Part shown: positions 1 to 6,906 of the stretch, one piece after another | How positions within the stretch are numbered: position 1 is the first letter of the stretch | How the letters are laid out: the number at the start of each line of letters is the position of its first letter | NCBI GenBank assembly: GCA_025354565.1 | Contig: JANXMQ010000219.1 | Span: forward strand, 1-39,059 | Length of the DNA stretch: 39,059 bases | DNA from: Akkermansiaceae bacterium | Lineage (GTDB): Bacteria > Verrucomicrobiota > Verrucomicrobiia > Verrucomicrobiales > Akkermansiaceae | Direction of reading: 5' to 3' | The notes under the pieces: generated by a model | Database searches by the model: none | What the model saw: the letters and a program-made list of their open reading frames with translations, nothing else | What the model was told of the DNA's origin: nothing | Program-made: the position numbers and the translations under genes

Positions 1-1
1 A

Positions 2-67
2 AAGTCGAGTCCGGTGAATTTGGATTTGCGGGAACGGATGCAGCGGAGACTCTGTGGCGGATGTTGA
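2..67 (+). other. possible 3' end of an upstream gene
   Basis: Reading frame 2 is open from the window edge and ends in TGA at 65-67. It gives a short C-terminal peptide ending RRLCGGC with GC-rich third codon positions. It would overlap the start of mutY by 7 bases, as coupled genes often do. The mutY frame is also open to the window edge, so an alternative is that mutY simply starts further upstream. Nothing can be said about function. Confidence 0.25.
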
Positions 68-1095
68 AGCCGAAGATGAAACAAGCCGCGTTGAAATACC
101 TGGAGGGTTTTCGGGAAGCGCTGGCCGCGTGGTTTGCTGAAAACGGCAAGGACTATCCGTGGCGGCGGACGCGCGAGCCGTATGCGATTTTGATTTCGGA
201 GGTGATGCTCCAGCAGACGCAGATCGCGACGGTTCTGGGGCGGGGATTTTACACGCGTTTCCTAGAGACCTTCCCGGATGTGGAATCGCTGGCGGCGGCG
301 GATGATGAGCGATTGCTGAAGGCGTGGGAGGGGCTGGGATATTATCGGCGGGTGAGGATGCTGCGGGAAACGGCGCGGGCGGTGATCGCTGGGTATGGTG
401 GGAAATTTCCACGAGAGCGGGCGGATTTGATGAAATTGCCGGGCATCGGTCGCTACACGGCGGGGGCGATGCGGGCGTTTGCCTACGATCTGCCGGCGGC
501 GGTGGTGGATGGGAATGTGGCGCGCGTGTTCTCACGGCTGATGGATTTCTCGGGGCCAGTGGATGACACGGCGGGACAGAAGCAGCTTTGGGCATGGGCG
601 GAAACTTTGGCGGACCCGGCACGGTCGCGGATTTATAACTCGGCGTTGATGGAACTGGGGCAGACGATTTGTCGTCCGGGCGTGCCGGATTGTCTGAGTT
701 GTCCGGTGGCTGGATTTTGCCAAACTCGTGAACCGGAGCGTCTGCCGGTGAAGCGCCAGCAGCCGGTCGTCACCGATGTGGACGAGCACGCGTTGTGGCT
801 GCGGGATGGCAGCGGCAGGCTTTTGCTTCACCGCGAGGCGGGAAACCGGCGGACCGGATTGTGGAAGCTGCCGACGCGTGAGGCGGCGGAAATTTCCAGC
901 CTCCCGATCCTCACTGAGCAGCGCTACTCGATCACGCGCTACCGGGTGACGCTGCGGGTGCATGATGGCGCGGGGCTGGGAAAAAATTTCCACCCGCAGG
1001 CCGACGAGGTCTGGCAGGCGGCGGATGCAGTGGGCGGGCTGGCGATGCCCTCGCCCTTCCGCAAGGTGATCGAGCGATTGTCGGGTGAATTTTGA
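61..1095 (+). CDS. mutY: A/G-specific adenine DNA glycosylase MutY
   Basis: Base-excision repair enzyme that removes adenine mispaired with 8-oxoguanine or guanine. The 344-aa protein has the normal family length. The helix-hairpin-helix GPD core is clear: SEVMLQQTQ with the catalytic Glu47, the hairpin LMKLPGIGRYTAGA at about 123-136, and the catalytic Asp150 in VVDGNVAR. The [4Fe-4S] loop has Cys204, Cys211, Cys214 and Cys220 (C-x6-C-x2-C-x5-C), which separates MutY from other members. The C-terminal third is a diverged NUDIX-like domain that recognises 8-oxoG. The start at 61 has GGAG about 12 bases upstream; ATG 76 is an alternative, and the frame is open to the window edge. A lipoprotein gene follows after 15 bases. 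Its functional partner mutM lies at 13.8 kb. Confidence 0.95.
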   Translation: MLKPKMKQAALKYLEGFREALAAWFAENGKDYPWRRTREPYAILISEVMLQQTQIATVLGRGFYTRFLETFPDVESLAAADDERLLKAWEGLGYYRRVRMLRETARAVIAGYGGKFPRERADLMKLPGIGRYTAGAMRAFAYDLPAAVVDGNVARVFSRLMDFSGPVDDTAGQKQLWAWAETLADPARSRIYNSALMELGQTICRPGVPDCLSCPVAGFCQTREPERLPVKRQQPVVTDVDEHALWLRDGSGRLLLHREAGNRRTGLWKLPTREAAEISSLPILTEQRYSITRYRVTLRVHDGAGLGKNFHPQADEVWQAADAVGGLAMPSPFRKVIERLSGEF

Positions 1096-1110
1096 AATCA
1101 GGTGTGACGG

Positions 1111-1917
1111 ATGCTGCTGCCTGTGCTTTGCTCTGCGCGGATGGAAAGAATTTTTCGGTGGTCGGGTTTGTTACTCATGGGGTGGCTGTGTCAGGCGTGT
1201 GCGATCCCTCCTCCTCCCGATCCAGTGGCACCCACCCGGGCGACTCACCGGATCGTCGCGGAACGGGTGAGTGCGGTGGTGGTGACGAATCGGAATAACC
1301 TCGACCGCTGGGTGAATCGCAATTTCTCGACCTCACAATCGCCCGGCGATGCCGACGGTGGCTCGGCGGCCCCGATTGCCCCGGATGGCTATTTCCTCAC
1401 CGCCGACCATGTTCTAGCGCGGATGGCGGGGCGGAATGTTTTCCTCATCTACGGCCATGGCGGGCGGCTGACTCCAGCCAAGGCCAAGGTCGTCTGGCGC
1501 TCGGAATCGGCGGATCTGGCCTTGCTGCATATTCCGGTCACAACACCTTACTATTATCAATGGACGCCGCCGGATCGTTGGCTGGCGGCGGGAAATGCGG
1601 TGATCCACGGCGGCATTTCTACCGGCTTTAAATCCGGCGAGGGCAAGCTTAGCACGGCTCTGGCACCTGAGACCGCGCTCACCGGCACCCGTAAATTCAA
1701 GATCGACATCCCGCTCCAGCCCGGCGACAGCGGTGGACCGGTGGTGGATGCCCATGGCCGCTTGGTCGGCATCAATTCTGCCGTGGAATTCCTAGTGCCG
1801 ATGGAGACCGCGTTTTTCGTCGATTCCGAGGGGAATCGTCCTAACACCCGCTACATCGAAAGCCTCATCCGGAACGACCGTGCTCGAAATAGCGGACGGA
1901 ACCTAGGCGTAGAGTGA
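1111..1917 (+). CDS. trypsin-like serine protease, predicted lipoprotein or secreted
   Basis: Predicted envelope serine endopeptidase of the chymotrypsin/trypsin fold (DegP-like peptidase domain without PDZ). Numbering from the first ATG, the triad is visible as His100 in FLTADHVLA, Asp135 in SADLALLHI and Ser207 in QPGDSGGPVV. The N-terminus has a basic stretch and a hydrophobic segment ending in LCQAC at 26-30, a weak lipobox, followed by a proline-rich linker (AIPPPPDP). Start 1111 has AGGTG at 1100-1104, six bases away; ATG 1141 would give a more compact signal peptide and cannot be excluded. The 268-aa length suits a lone protease domain. It follows mutY by 15 bases and precedes another lipoprotein by 6, so the three may be co-transcribed. 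The substrate is unknown. Confidence 0.8.
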   Translation: MLLPVLCSARMERIFRWSGLLLMGWLCQACAIPPPPDPVAPTRATHRIVAERVSAVVVTNRNNLDRWVNRNFSTSQSPGDADGGSAAPIAPDGYFLTADHVLARMAGRNVFLIYGHGGRLTPAKAKVVWRSESADLALLHIPVTTPYYYQWTPPDRWLAAGNAVIHGGISTGFKSGEGKLSTALAPETALTGTRKFKIDIPLQPGDSGGPVVDAHGRLVGINSAVEFLVPMETAFFVDSEGNRPNTRYIESLIRNDRARNSGRNLGVE

Positions 1918-1923
1918 TCCCTA

Positions 1924-2361
1924 ATGTCCCGGTTTGAGAAAATCCCGTTGATAGCGACGGCGTTCGTCGGCATGTGGCTGGGTGCGTGTGCCCCTGTGGG
2001 CAGTGACTGGCTCATGGAGAGCATCTCCTCCGCAGTAGCAAAAAACCAGATCATGCTGGTGGAAACAGAGCCGTCATCCTTCGGCTACCTGCGCCTGAAG
2101 ACCCATTGTGAAACCTTTCCTGAGCTGGCATTGTTCGTCACGAGGCATGGTGTGCCGGATTTTCTTGCGGAAACAGGGACCTCGGACCACCGCTACCTGA
2201 TCCTATACTACTTGAAGGTCCGCCATGCGTTTGCCTGTCACAGCCGGCCGGGGAATAGCCGCGAGGTCGAGTTCGCCGGGCCATACCCGATCACCGAGCG
2301 CGAATTCCACCTGCTTGATGGTTTCAAGCGCGATCCCGAACGACATCCGCTGAAAAGGTAA
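1924..2361 (+). CDS. small predicted lipoprotein, unknown function
   Basis: A 145-aa protein with a signal peptide and a good lipobox, LGAC near residues 19-22, so it is probably lipid-anchored. The mature part has no motif I recognise. It holds two further cysteines (in THCETF and FACHS), which could form a disulfide, and an aromatic YLILYYLKVRH strand. It starts 6 bases after the protease gene, so it is likely translated from the same transcript and may act with it. The strong terminator downstream lies after the next gene, but a structured leader separates that gene from this one. Function is not assigned. Confidence 0.7.
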   Translation: MSRFEKIPLIATAFVGMWLGACAPVGSDWLMESISSAVAKNQIMLVETEPSSFGYLRLKTHCETFPELALFVTRHGVPDFLAETGTSDHRYLILYYLKVRHAFACHSRPGNSREVEFAGPYPITEREFHLLDGFKRDPERHPLKR

Positions 2362-2370
2362 GCCAGGGTG

Positions 2371-2478
2371 AAATAAGATTTTACAACTTATTTCTTGCGT
2401 TACCCCGTTGTGGGGATAATTTGCCGACAGTCCTTTCGGTTTGAAGCCGAAGTGGACATACTAACCGGGCGTTTGCCC
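2371..2478 (+). promoter_or_regulatory. structured leader upstream of the prepilin gene
   Basis: The 155 bases before the prepilin gene are lower in GC and hold four inverted repeats in series: AAATAAG/CTTATTT (2371-2377 with 2387-2393), CCCC/GGGG (2403-2406 with 2412-2415), a two-part stem GTCC-TTCGG/CCGAA-GGAC (2430-2457) and GGGC-GTTT-GCCC (2467-2478). A GATAAT hexamer at 2415-2420 could be a -10 box, which would place the last two hairpins in the mRNA leader. The last 38 bases before the ATG are unstructured and AT-rich. This could be a riboswitch-like or RNA-stability element. I do not recognise a known class. Confidence 0.4.
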
Positions 2479-2516
2479 AAACCCATAAATAAACAGTAGA
2501 TAGATAGAATAATAAT

Positions 2517-3221
2517 ATGAAAACAAACTATAAATTAAATCGTGGTTTCACCTTGGTGGAACTTCTTGTCGTCATCGTCATCATCGCCGCGCTCGCCGGT
2601 CTCACCGCTCCCATGGTGATCCGTCAGCGCAAGAAGGCCGACCAAACCGAGGCTGTGAACAACGCCCGTCAGGTTGGCATCGCAATGCTTGAGTTTGAAA
2701 CCGAATACGGGAGCTATCCAGATGACGCTACCGCCGCTAAGGTCGCAACTGCGACTGGTAACACCGCGATCACCGGCACCACCGCAAACAAGAAGTTCCA
2801 GCAAATGATCAGTGCTGGAATTGCCAATTCGGAAACGATGTTCTATTGCAAGACATCTTTCACGGCTAAGCCGGATGGCGTAATGGGTAATGCTCCAGAC
2901 TTTGCCAAAGCCTGCGAAGCGGGTGAAGCGGGATTCGCTTACATCGCTGACGGCACCAATGGCCTCACCAGCGCTGGCAATCCCAGCCGTCCAATCATTG
3001 CTGCGCCCATTATCAAAGGCGCAACGGATGGCACCTTCGACAAGGACTTCTACGACGGTAAGGCCGTTATCCTGAAAATGGACAGCAGCGTCACCTCGCT
3101 CAACATCAGCCTCACTGATAAAAAAGTGCAAAACGGCGGAACCGATCTGCTTGCCCCTGGTGCAACGACCGTGTGGGGCACTGGTGTTACCCCAACCATC
3201 GTCGCTCCGACTCCTAAATAA
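2517..3221 (+). CDS. type IV pilin-like / pseudopilin protein
   Basis: A 234-aa protein with a class III prepilin signature at its N-terminus. A short basic leader ends in Gly10, cleavage is expected before Phe11, Glu15 is at position +5 of the mature protein, and a hydrophobic helix (LLVVIVIIAALAGL) follows. This is the signal processed by PilD-type prepilin peptidase. The remainder is soluble, rich in Thr, Ala and Gly, with two Cys that could form a disulfide. Such H-X9-DG-like or pseudopilin-like exported proteins are very numerous in Verrucomicrobiota and Planctomycetota, usually without an adjacent assembly operon, and none is seen here. It has its own leader and terminator, so it is probably a single-gene unit. 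Whether it builds a pilus or a type II secretion pseudopilus cannot be told. Confidence 0.85.
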   Translation: MKTNYKLNRGFTLVELLVVIVIIAALAGLTAPMVIRQRKKADQTEAVNNARQVGIAMLEFETEYGSYPDDATAAKVATATGNTAITGTTANKKFQQMISAGIANSETMFYCKTSFTAKPDGVMGNAPDFAKACEAGEAGFAYIADGTNGLTSAGNPSRPIIAAPIIKGATDGTFDKDFYDGKAVILKMDSSVTSLNISLTDKKVQNGGTDLLAPGATTVWGTGVTPTIVAPTPK

Positions 3222-3247
3222 TCGGTTCTGATTCCAACATTCAACCA

Positions 3248-3281
3248 ACCGGGAAGCCCACCGTGGCTTCCCGGTTTTTTT
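3248..3281 (+). terminator. rho-independent terminator of the prepilin gene
   Basis: An 11-bp perfect stem ACCGGGAAGCC / GGCTTCCCGGT (3248-3258 with 3265-3275) with a 6-base loop is followed by a run of T to 3281. It begins 26 bases after the prepilin stop codon. Confidence 0.9.
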
Positions 3282-3328
3282 GTTGCCCGGTGGGAAATCA
3301 TGGGCGAAGGCAAATGATCCACTACGCC

Positions 3329-3745
3329 ATGTCAGATCCTACAAGCAAGCCATCCCGGGCGTTTCTGCCTTATCCTGTCTCCACCCTCAGCCCGCCGATC
3401 ATCCCGAACGATTTGACCTCTTTCAAATCTCGGGGCATTTCCCAAGTCGAGCGCGACCTCCAGCAAAAACTGAGAGAAATCCGGGAAACCTACCTCGCCA
3501 CCATCGACCATTTCAATTGGAACAAACTGGTCTATGAGGCGGAAATTCAATTCGAGCCCATCGTCGGCGGGATCTATCATTTGTATGAAATGCGAGGGCG
3601 GCGGATGCTCTCGATGATTTCACCGGAGGAATGGCCGCAAAAACACCTTGCCAGCGTGCGACTGGACATGGATCGGCAGTGGAAAATCCTTGAAACTGGC
3701 GCTGGCGTGGATTCCCGCACGCTCTTCGGCAGTGGGGAAATCTAG
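3329..3745 (+). CDS. DUF2452 family protein
   Basis: A 138-aa protein of unknown function. The C-terminal half matches the DUF2452 (C1orf50-like) pattern as I know it: an Ile-Tyr-x-Leu-Tyr strand (GGIYHLYEMRG), then SMISPEEW, then an Arg-Leu-x-x-Asp-x-x-Trp helix (VRLDMDRQWKI). The middle is a helical segment rich in Gln and Arg. No signal peptide or membrane helix is seen, so it is probably cytoplasmic. The start is uncertain. The open frame reaches back to 3263, but that part overlaps the upstream terminator. ATG 3314 and ATG 3329 both follow it; 3329 (MSDPTSKPS) is my preference, although GAAGG at 3306-3310 is poorly spaced for either. The stop lies 5 bases before the inverted-repeat element at 3750. 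Confidence 0.7.
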   Translation: MSDPTSKPSRAFLPYPVSTLSPPIIPNDLTSFKSRGISQVERDLQQKLREIRETYLATIDHFNWNKLVYEAEIQFEPIVGGIYHLYEMRGRRMLSMISPEEWPQKHLASVRLDMDRQWKILETGAGVDSRTLFGSGEI

Positions 3746-3749
3746 CTAC

Positions 3750-3884
3750 ACTGCCGCGCATCAGGATTTGTGGAATAAGGAGAAGGGACCTTATTGTCCC
3801 TTTCATTCGTGTTGACGGCAAAGAAGCGACAATAAGGTCGCCACTCCTTATCGCGCAAAATCACAAATCATGAGGCGTGGCAGT
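3750..3884. repeat. 135-bp nested inverted-repeat element (MITE- or REP-like)
   Basis: Outer arms of 23 bp (3750-3772 with 3862-3884) match at 20 of 23 positions. Inside them, an 8-bp pair ATAAGGAG/CTCCTTAT (3775-3782 with 3844-3851) and a perfect 11-bp pair ACCTTATTGTC/GACAATAAGGT (3788-3798 with 3828-3838) continue the fold around a 29-base centre. The whole forms one long imperfect hairpin. No ORF is inside and no clear target duplication is seen. The right inner arm (GTCGCCACTCCTTA) resembles the palindrome after mutM at 14659-14686. It may also serve as a transcription stop for the DUF2452 gene. Confidence 0.7.
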
Positions 3885-3928
3885 ATATCATCTCCCCGAG
3901 CCTTGCCAGTTCCGCTGGGCCAACTAGC

Positions 3929-5044
3929 GTGACTTCTGTGAACGCTGCATTTCCTGCTTCCCCGCCCCGGGCCTGGGCGGAGATCGACCTTGGGGCCTTG
4001 AAAAAAAACCTAGCCGTCGCCCGCGAAGCCTTCCCCGGTGCGCTGATGGCGGTGGTGAAGGCGGGGGCTTACGGCCACGGTCTGGAGGAAATCGCTAGGA
4101 CTTTGGCCGGGGAGGACATCGTATTTTTCGGCGTCGCTAATGTCGGGGAGGCCCGCCGCATCCGCAACGCTGGCGTGTACACGCCGATCTACCTGCTAGG
4201 CGCGACTTGGGCAGAAGAGCGTGCGGAAATCGTCGCCAATGACTGGACGCCCTGCATTTCCTCAATCGCCGAGGCGGAACAATTCAACCGTCTAGCCGCC
4301 GCTCAGGGCAAGCGGCTCAAGGTCCATCTCGCTGTGGACACCGGCATGGGGCGCGGCGGGTTCGTGGCGGATGATTTGGTGAACGCTTTGCGGCATTTGG
4401 AATCGTTAGAAAATCTGGAGCTTGAGGGCATTGGCTCACACCTACCCTCGGCGGATGAGGATGAGGCGTTCACGAAAAGCCAGTTTGCCCGCTTTCGGTC
4501 AATCATTGACGAACTCGGCGGGCCAGCGCGTTTCAAATGGATCCATCTTTCCAACAGCGCTGGGTTGTTAGGCTATGACCAAGGCGTCTGCAATCTAACA
4601 CGTCCTGGCCTGATGTTATACGGCGTCTCGCCACTGCCGGGATTTCAGGAAAAACTCAGCACGGTGATGACCTTGAAATCCCGCGTCACCCTGCTGCGGA
4701 CGCTGCCTGCCGGGCATGGTATTTCCTACGGTCGGCAATTCGTCACCACCCAGCCGACTCGCGTCGCGACCGTCGGCATCGGCTATGGCGATGGCTACCC
4801 GCGCCACGTTTCGGGAAATGGCGCGGCGGTCTGGCTGCGCGGGCGGCGCTTTCCCATCCTCGGTCGCGTGACGATGGATCAGCTCATGGTCGATGTGACC
4901 GGGGCCGTGGACGTGATGGAAGGTGACGAGGTTGAAATCTTCGGCCCGAACATCCCGGTGGCTGAAATCGCCGAGAAAGCCGGCACCATCGTTTGGGAAA
5001 TTTTCACCTGCATCACGCCACGCGTGCTGAGATGCTATGTTTGA
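3929..5044 (+). CDS. alr: alanine racemase
   Basis: PLP-dependent enzyme interconverting L- and D-alanine for peptidoglycan precursors, in the cytoplasm. The 371-aa length and architecture are normal. An N-terminal TIM barrel carries the PLP lysine Lys44 in AVVKAGAYGHG, and a C-terminal beta domain carries the catalytic Tyr267 in GHGISYGRQF and the GIGYGDGYPR motif. One oddity is that the usual VKADAYGHG or VKANAYGHG reads KAGAYGHG here; this residue is not catalytic. The start is GTG at 3929 (or in-frame GTG 3938); no ATG lies upstream in frame. It stands alone, between the inverted-repeat element and a convergent RNA-binding protein gene. Confidence 0.95.
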   Translation: MTSVNAAFPASPPRAWAEIDLGALKKNLAVAREAFPGALMAVVKAGAYGHGLEEIARTLAGEDIVFFGVANVGEARRIRNAGVYTPIYLLGATWAEERAEIVANDWTPCISSIAEAEQFNRLAAAQGKRLKVHLAVDTGMGRGGFVADDLVNALRHLESLENLELEGIGSHLPSADEDEAFTKSQFARFRSIIDELGGPARFKWIHLSNSAGLLGYDQGVCNLTRPGLMLYGVSPLPGFQEKLSTVMTLKSRVTLLRTLPAGHGISYGRQFVTTQPTRVATVGIGYGDGYPRHVSGNGAAVWLRGRRFPILGRVTMDQLMVDVTGAVDVMEGDEVEIFGPNIPVAEIAEKAGTIVWEIFTCITPRVLRCYV

Positions 5045-5069
5045 AGAGGAGGATAGGAGATGGGGGCAC

Positions 5070-5105
5070 AAAAAACACCCGATCCCCACTGAGGGGGACC
5101 GGGTG
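5070..5105 (-). terminator. rho-independent terminator of the RRM protein gene
   Basis: On the minus strand CACCCGGTCCCC pairs with GGGGATCGGGTG (5105-5094 with 5087-5076) and is followed by a T6 run. The one non-Watson-Crick pair is a G-U wobble only in the minus-strand RNA and would be A-C in the plus-strand RNA. This favours the RRM gene as its owner, although it also sits downstream of alr. Confidence 0.85.
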
Positions 5106-5136
5106 CTGTTGAAAAGGTGTCTGTGAAAGCGGAGGA

Positions 5137-5628
5137 TCAATCCCAGCCGCCGCCACCGCCGCCGCCTTTATAGCCGCCACCGCCGCCGCCGCCCTTGTAG
5201 CCGCCGCCACCGCCACCGCCACGACGATCCCCGCCGCCGCCGTAACCGCCGCCACCGCCGCCGCCGCGACGATCTCCGCCGCCGCCACCGTAGCCACCGC
5301 CGCCGCCGCCGCCACCACGGCGTTCACCGCCGTAGCCGCCGCCGCCACCACCGCCGCCACCTGGACGGAAGCCGCCGGGCTTGGATTCCTTTGGTTCCGA
5401 GGCATTCACGCGGAGCGCGCGGCCTTGATAGTCGTAACCATTGAGAGCCTCGATCGAAGCATTCAGTTGGCTCTGGTCGCCGAGCGTCACGAAGGCAAAT
5501 CCCTTGGATCGGCCCGTTTCACGGTCGGTGATGATTTTAACCCGTTCAACAGGTCCGTAAGCGGCGAAGAGGCCAGTGATGTCTTCTTCCGTAGCAGTGT
5601 AGGGCAGGTTGCCCACGTAGATGTCCAT
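5137..5628 (-). CDS. glycine-rich RRM RNA-binding protein
   Basis: A 163-aa protein with one RNA recognition motif (residues 1-80) and a glycine-rich tail (84-163). RNP2 is IYVGNL and RNP1 is KGFAFVTL, both with the aromatic residues that stack on RNA bases. The tail is built of near-repeats of RRGGGGGGGYGGGG(G)D, then YKGGGGGGG, ending in WD. Its GGC/GGT codons make the DNA strongly repetitive. Proteins of this build in cyanobacteria and Verrucomicrobiota are often cold-induced and bind RNA non-specifically; that role is inferred from the family. The gene has its own terminator and its start is divergent from a membrane protein gene. The tail is a likely site of slippage, so its length may differ between strains. 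Several long ORFs on the opposite strand are artefacts of the repeat. Confidence 0.92.
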   Translation of the reverse strand: MDIYVGNLPYTATEEDITGLFAAYGPVERVKIITDRETGRSKGFAFVTLGDQSQLNASIEALNGYDYQGRALRVNASEPKESKPGGFRPGGGGGGGGGYGGERRGGGGGGGGYGGGGGDRRGGGGGGGYGGGGDRRGGGGGGGYKGGGGGGGYKGGGGGGGWD

Positions 5629-5826
5629 TTTTCTCGATTCTTATTACGCCATCACATGCAACGCTTCCTGAGACCATGGCGAAAAAGACCAGACGAAGCG
5701 CGTCCAACTGCGAAATTGCAAATTGAACGCCGTGTCTTTACCGCCCCGTATCAGGGTTGGCAAGGATTGATTTTCGACAGGGAAATCCGCTTGCCGGGGC
5801 GACTCTGAATTGCGACCGTCCCAGCG

Positions 5827-6336
5827 ATGACAACAGACCCCTACGCCACGCCCGCCATGAATTTGCCACCGACTTACTCCGCCGAGGGGGCGATTTCCCA
5901 AGGCGTCCTAGCCCAACTCGCGGGGACGAAGCCGTGGGTAAGGTTTTTCTCGGTGATGATGTTCGTGGGGGCTGGATTGATGTTGCTTGCCGCGGTGGTG
6001 ATGGGACTGATGGGAGGTGTTGCGACGATGGGCAAAATGGGTATGCAGAAAAACCCGATGCCTGTGGGCGTGATGATGGGGATGGCGGTGGGTTACGCGC
6101 TTTTCGCCCTCGTTTACATCTATCCGGCGCTGAAGCTATGGAGATACGCGAGCGGCATTGGCGCGTTGTTGATTTCCGGCAATATGATGGATCTGGAGAG
6201 CGCCTTGCGCCATCAGCGGTCGTTTTGGAAATTTGTAGGAATCATGATGATTGTGCTCTTCGTGCTCTATATCGTGTTCATCATCGCGATGGTGGGTTTT
6301 GGCACGCTCGCGGCATTCAAGGCGCAGGGCCACTGA
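5827..6336 (+). CDS. small membrane protein, DUF5362-like
   Basis: A 169-aa inner-membrane protein with a soluble Pro-rich N-terminus (residues 1-35) and three hydrophobic segments: about 40-68, 80-105 and 135-160. The Met/Gly-rich first loop (MGGVATMGKMGMQKN) is unusual. The middle section, with YPALKLWRYASGIG followed by a short amphipathic helix (LESALRHQRSFWK), resembles DUF5362-type membrane proteins. I am only moderately sure of that and no function follows from it. No good Shine-Dalgarno sequence is visible. Another small membrane protein follows after 52 bases, so the two may be co-expressed. Confidence 0.7.
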   Translation: MTTDPYATPAMNLPPTYSAEGAISQGVLAQLAGTKPWVRFFSVMMFVGAGLMLLAAVVMGLMGGVATMGKMGMQKNPMPVGVMMGMAVGYALFALVYIYPALKLWRYASGIGALLISGNMMDLESALRHQRSFWKFVGIMMIVLFVLYIVFIIAMVGFGTLAAFKAQGH

Positions 6337-6388
6337 TTTTCCGCATCCGCATGGATCGAAGCAATTCGGAAAATACAGGGCTGCGGTG

Positions 6389-6808
6389 ATGAAGAATAGG
6401 CGACATCTACTTGCGATGGCCTTTCTGCTGGCGGCGCTGGGGCTGTTTGTGACGTTTCATTTTCTACCGGGTTTTGGGTCGGAAGAGTTGGGATGGAGAG
6501 CATGGCCGAGTCTCTGGGAGATTGCACAAAATCCGAAAGGCTTGGATCCTCGAAGTGCCGTGTTAATCGCTGCATTCCTGAATTTCTCGCTGCTGATCGT
6601 GGTATCGCCCTTTTTGAGGAACGTATTTCTTAAATCACGGTGGGCGTGGTGGGGTGCTTTGGTTTTCAGCGGATTGGCGGGGGCTGTATTCTGGATAATG
6701 TTCATGATTGGGTTCAAAGAGAGCGGGATCGACCACATTGGTTCCGGAGGATGGTGCCTGCTGTTAGCGCCCGCTTTTAATTTTATTGGTCTGCTCTTCG
6801 TCCACTAA
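6389..6808 (+). CDS. small membrane protein, unknown
   Basis: A 139-aa protein with four predicted membrane segments (about 8-28, 56-76, 84-108 and 118-137), a basic N-terminus (MKNRRH) that suits an inward N-terminus, and an aromatic loop WRAWPSLWE. The frame is open further upstream to 6251, but that part overlaps the previous gene in another frame, so ATG 6389 is chosen; GTG 6386 is adjacent. I do not recognise a family. Its position 52 bases after another small membrane protein suggests a shared transcript. Confidence 0.6.
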   Translation: MKNRRHLLAMAFLLAALGLFVTFHFLPGFGSEELGWRAWPSLWEIAQNPKGLDPRSAVLIAAFLNFSLLIVVSPFLRNVFLKSRWAWWGALVFSGLAGAVFWIMFMIGFKESGIDHIGSGGWCLLLAPAFNFIGLLFVH

Positions 6809-6834
6809 TTGGTTTCTCCATGAATTCAAGAAGC

Positions 6835-6853
6835 TGGAGGCGAGACGCCTCCG
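6835..6853. repeat. intergenic palindrome with AGA centre
   Basis: GGAGGCG-AGA-CGCCTCC (6836-6852) is a perfect 7-bp palindrome with a 3-base AGA spacer. A related half-copy, GGCGCGAGACGC, follows within 20 bases. It lies between two convergent genes, and its design matches the palindromes at 14659 and 33249. Confidence 0.6.
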
Positions 6854-6906
6854 CCACGGTCTGGCGCGAGACGCACCCGCTACTTTGTGCAAGGCACATT
6901 TTCACC

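Noticed and set aside
2430..2478. Cyclic-di-GMP riboswitch before the prepilin gene
   Set aside because: Considered because such genes often have one, but the conserved core bases of the c-di-GMP-I aptamer are not present.
2535..3248. 237-aa antisense ORF over the prepilin-like gene
   Set aside because: The opposite frame has a clear prepilin signal and its own terminator. The antisense peptide is a shadow with a run of Asp created by GTC/ATC codons.
5013..5405. Long Ala/Val-rich frame overlapping the RRM gene
   Set aside because: It is another frame of the GGC/GGT repeat encoding the glycine tail; the low-complexity peptide has no motif, while the RRM frame has intact RNP1 and RNP2.
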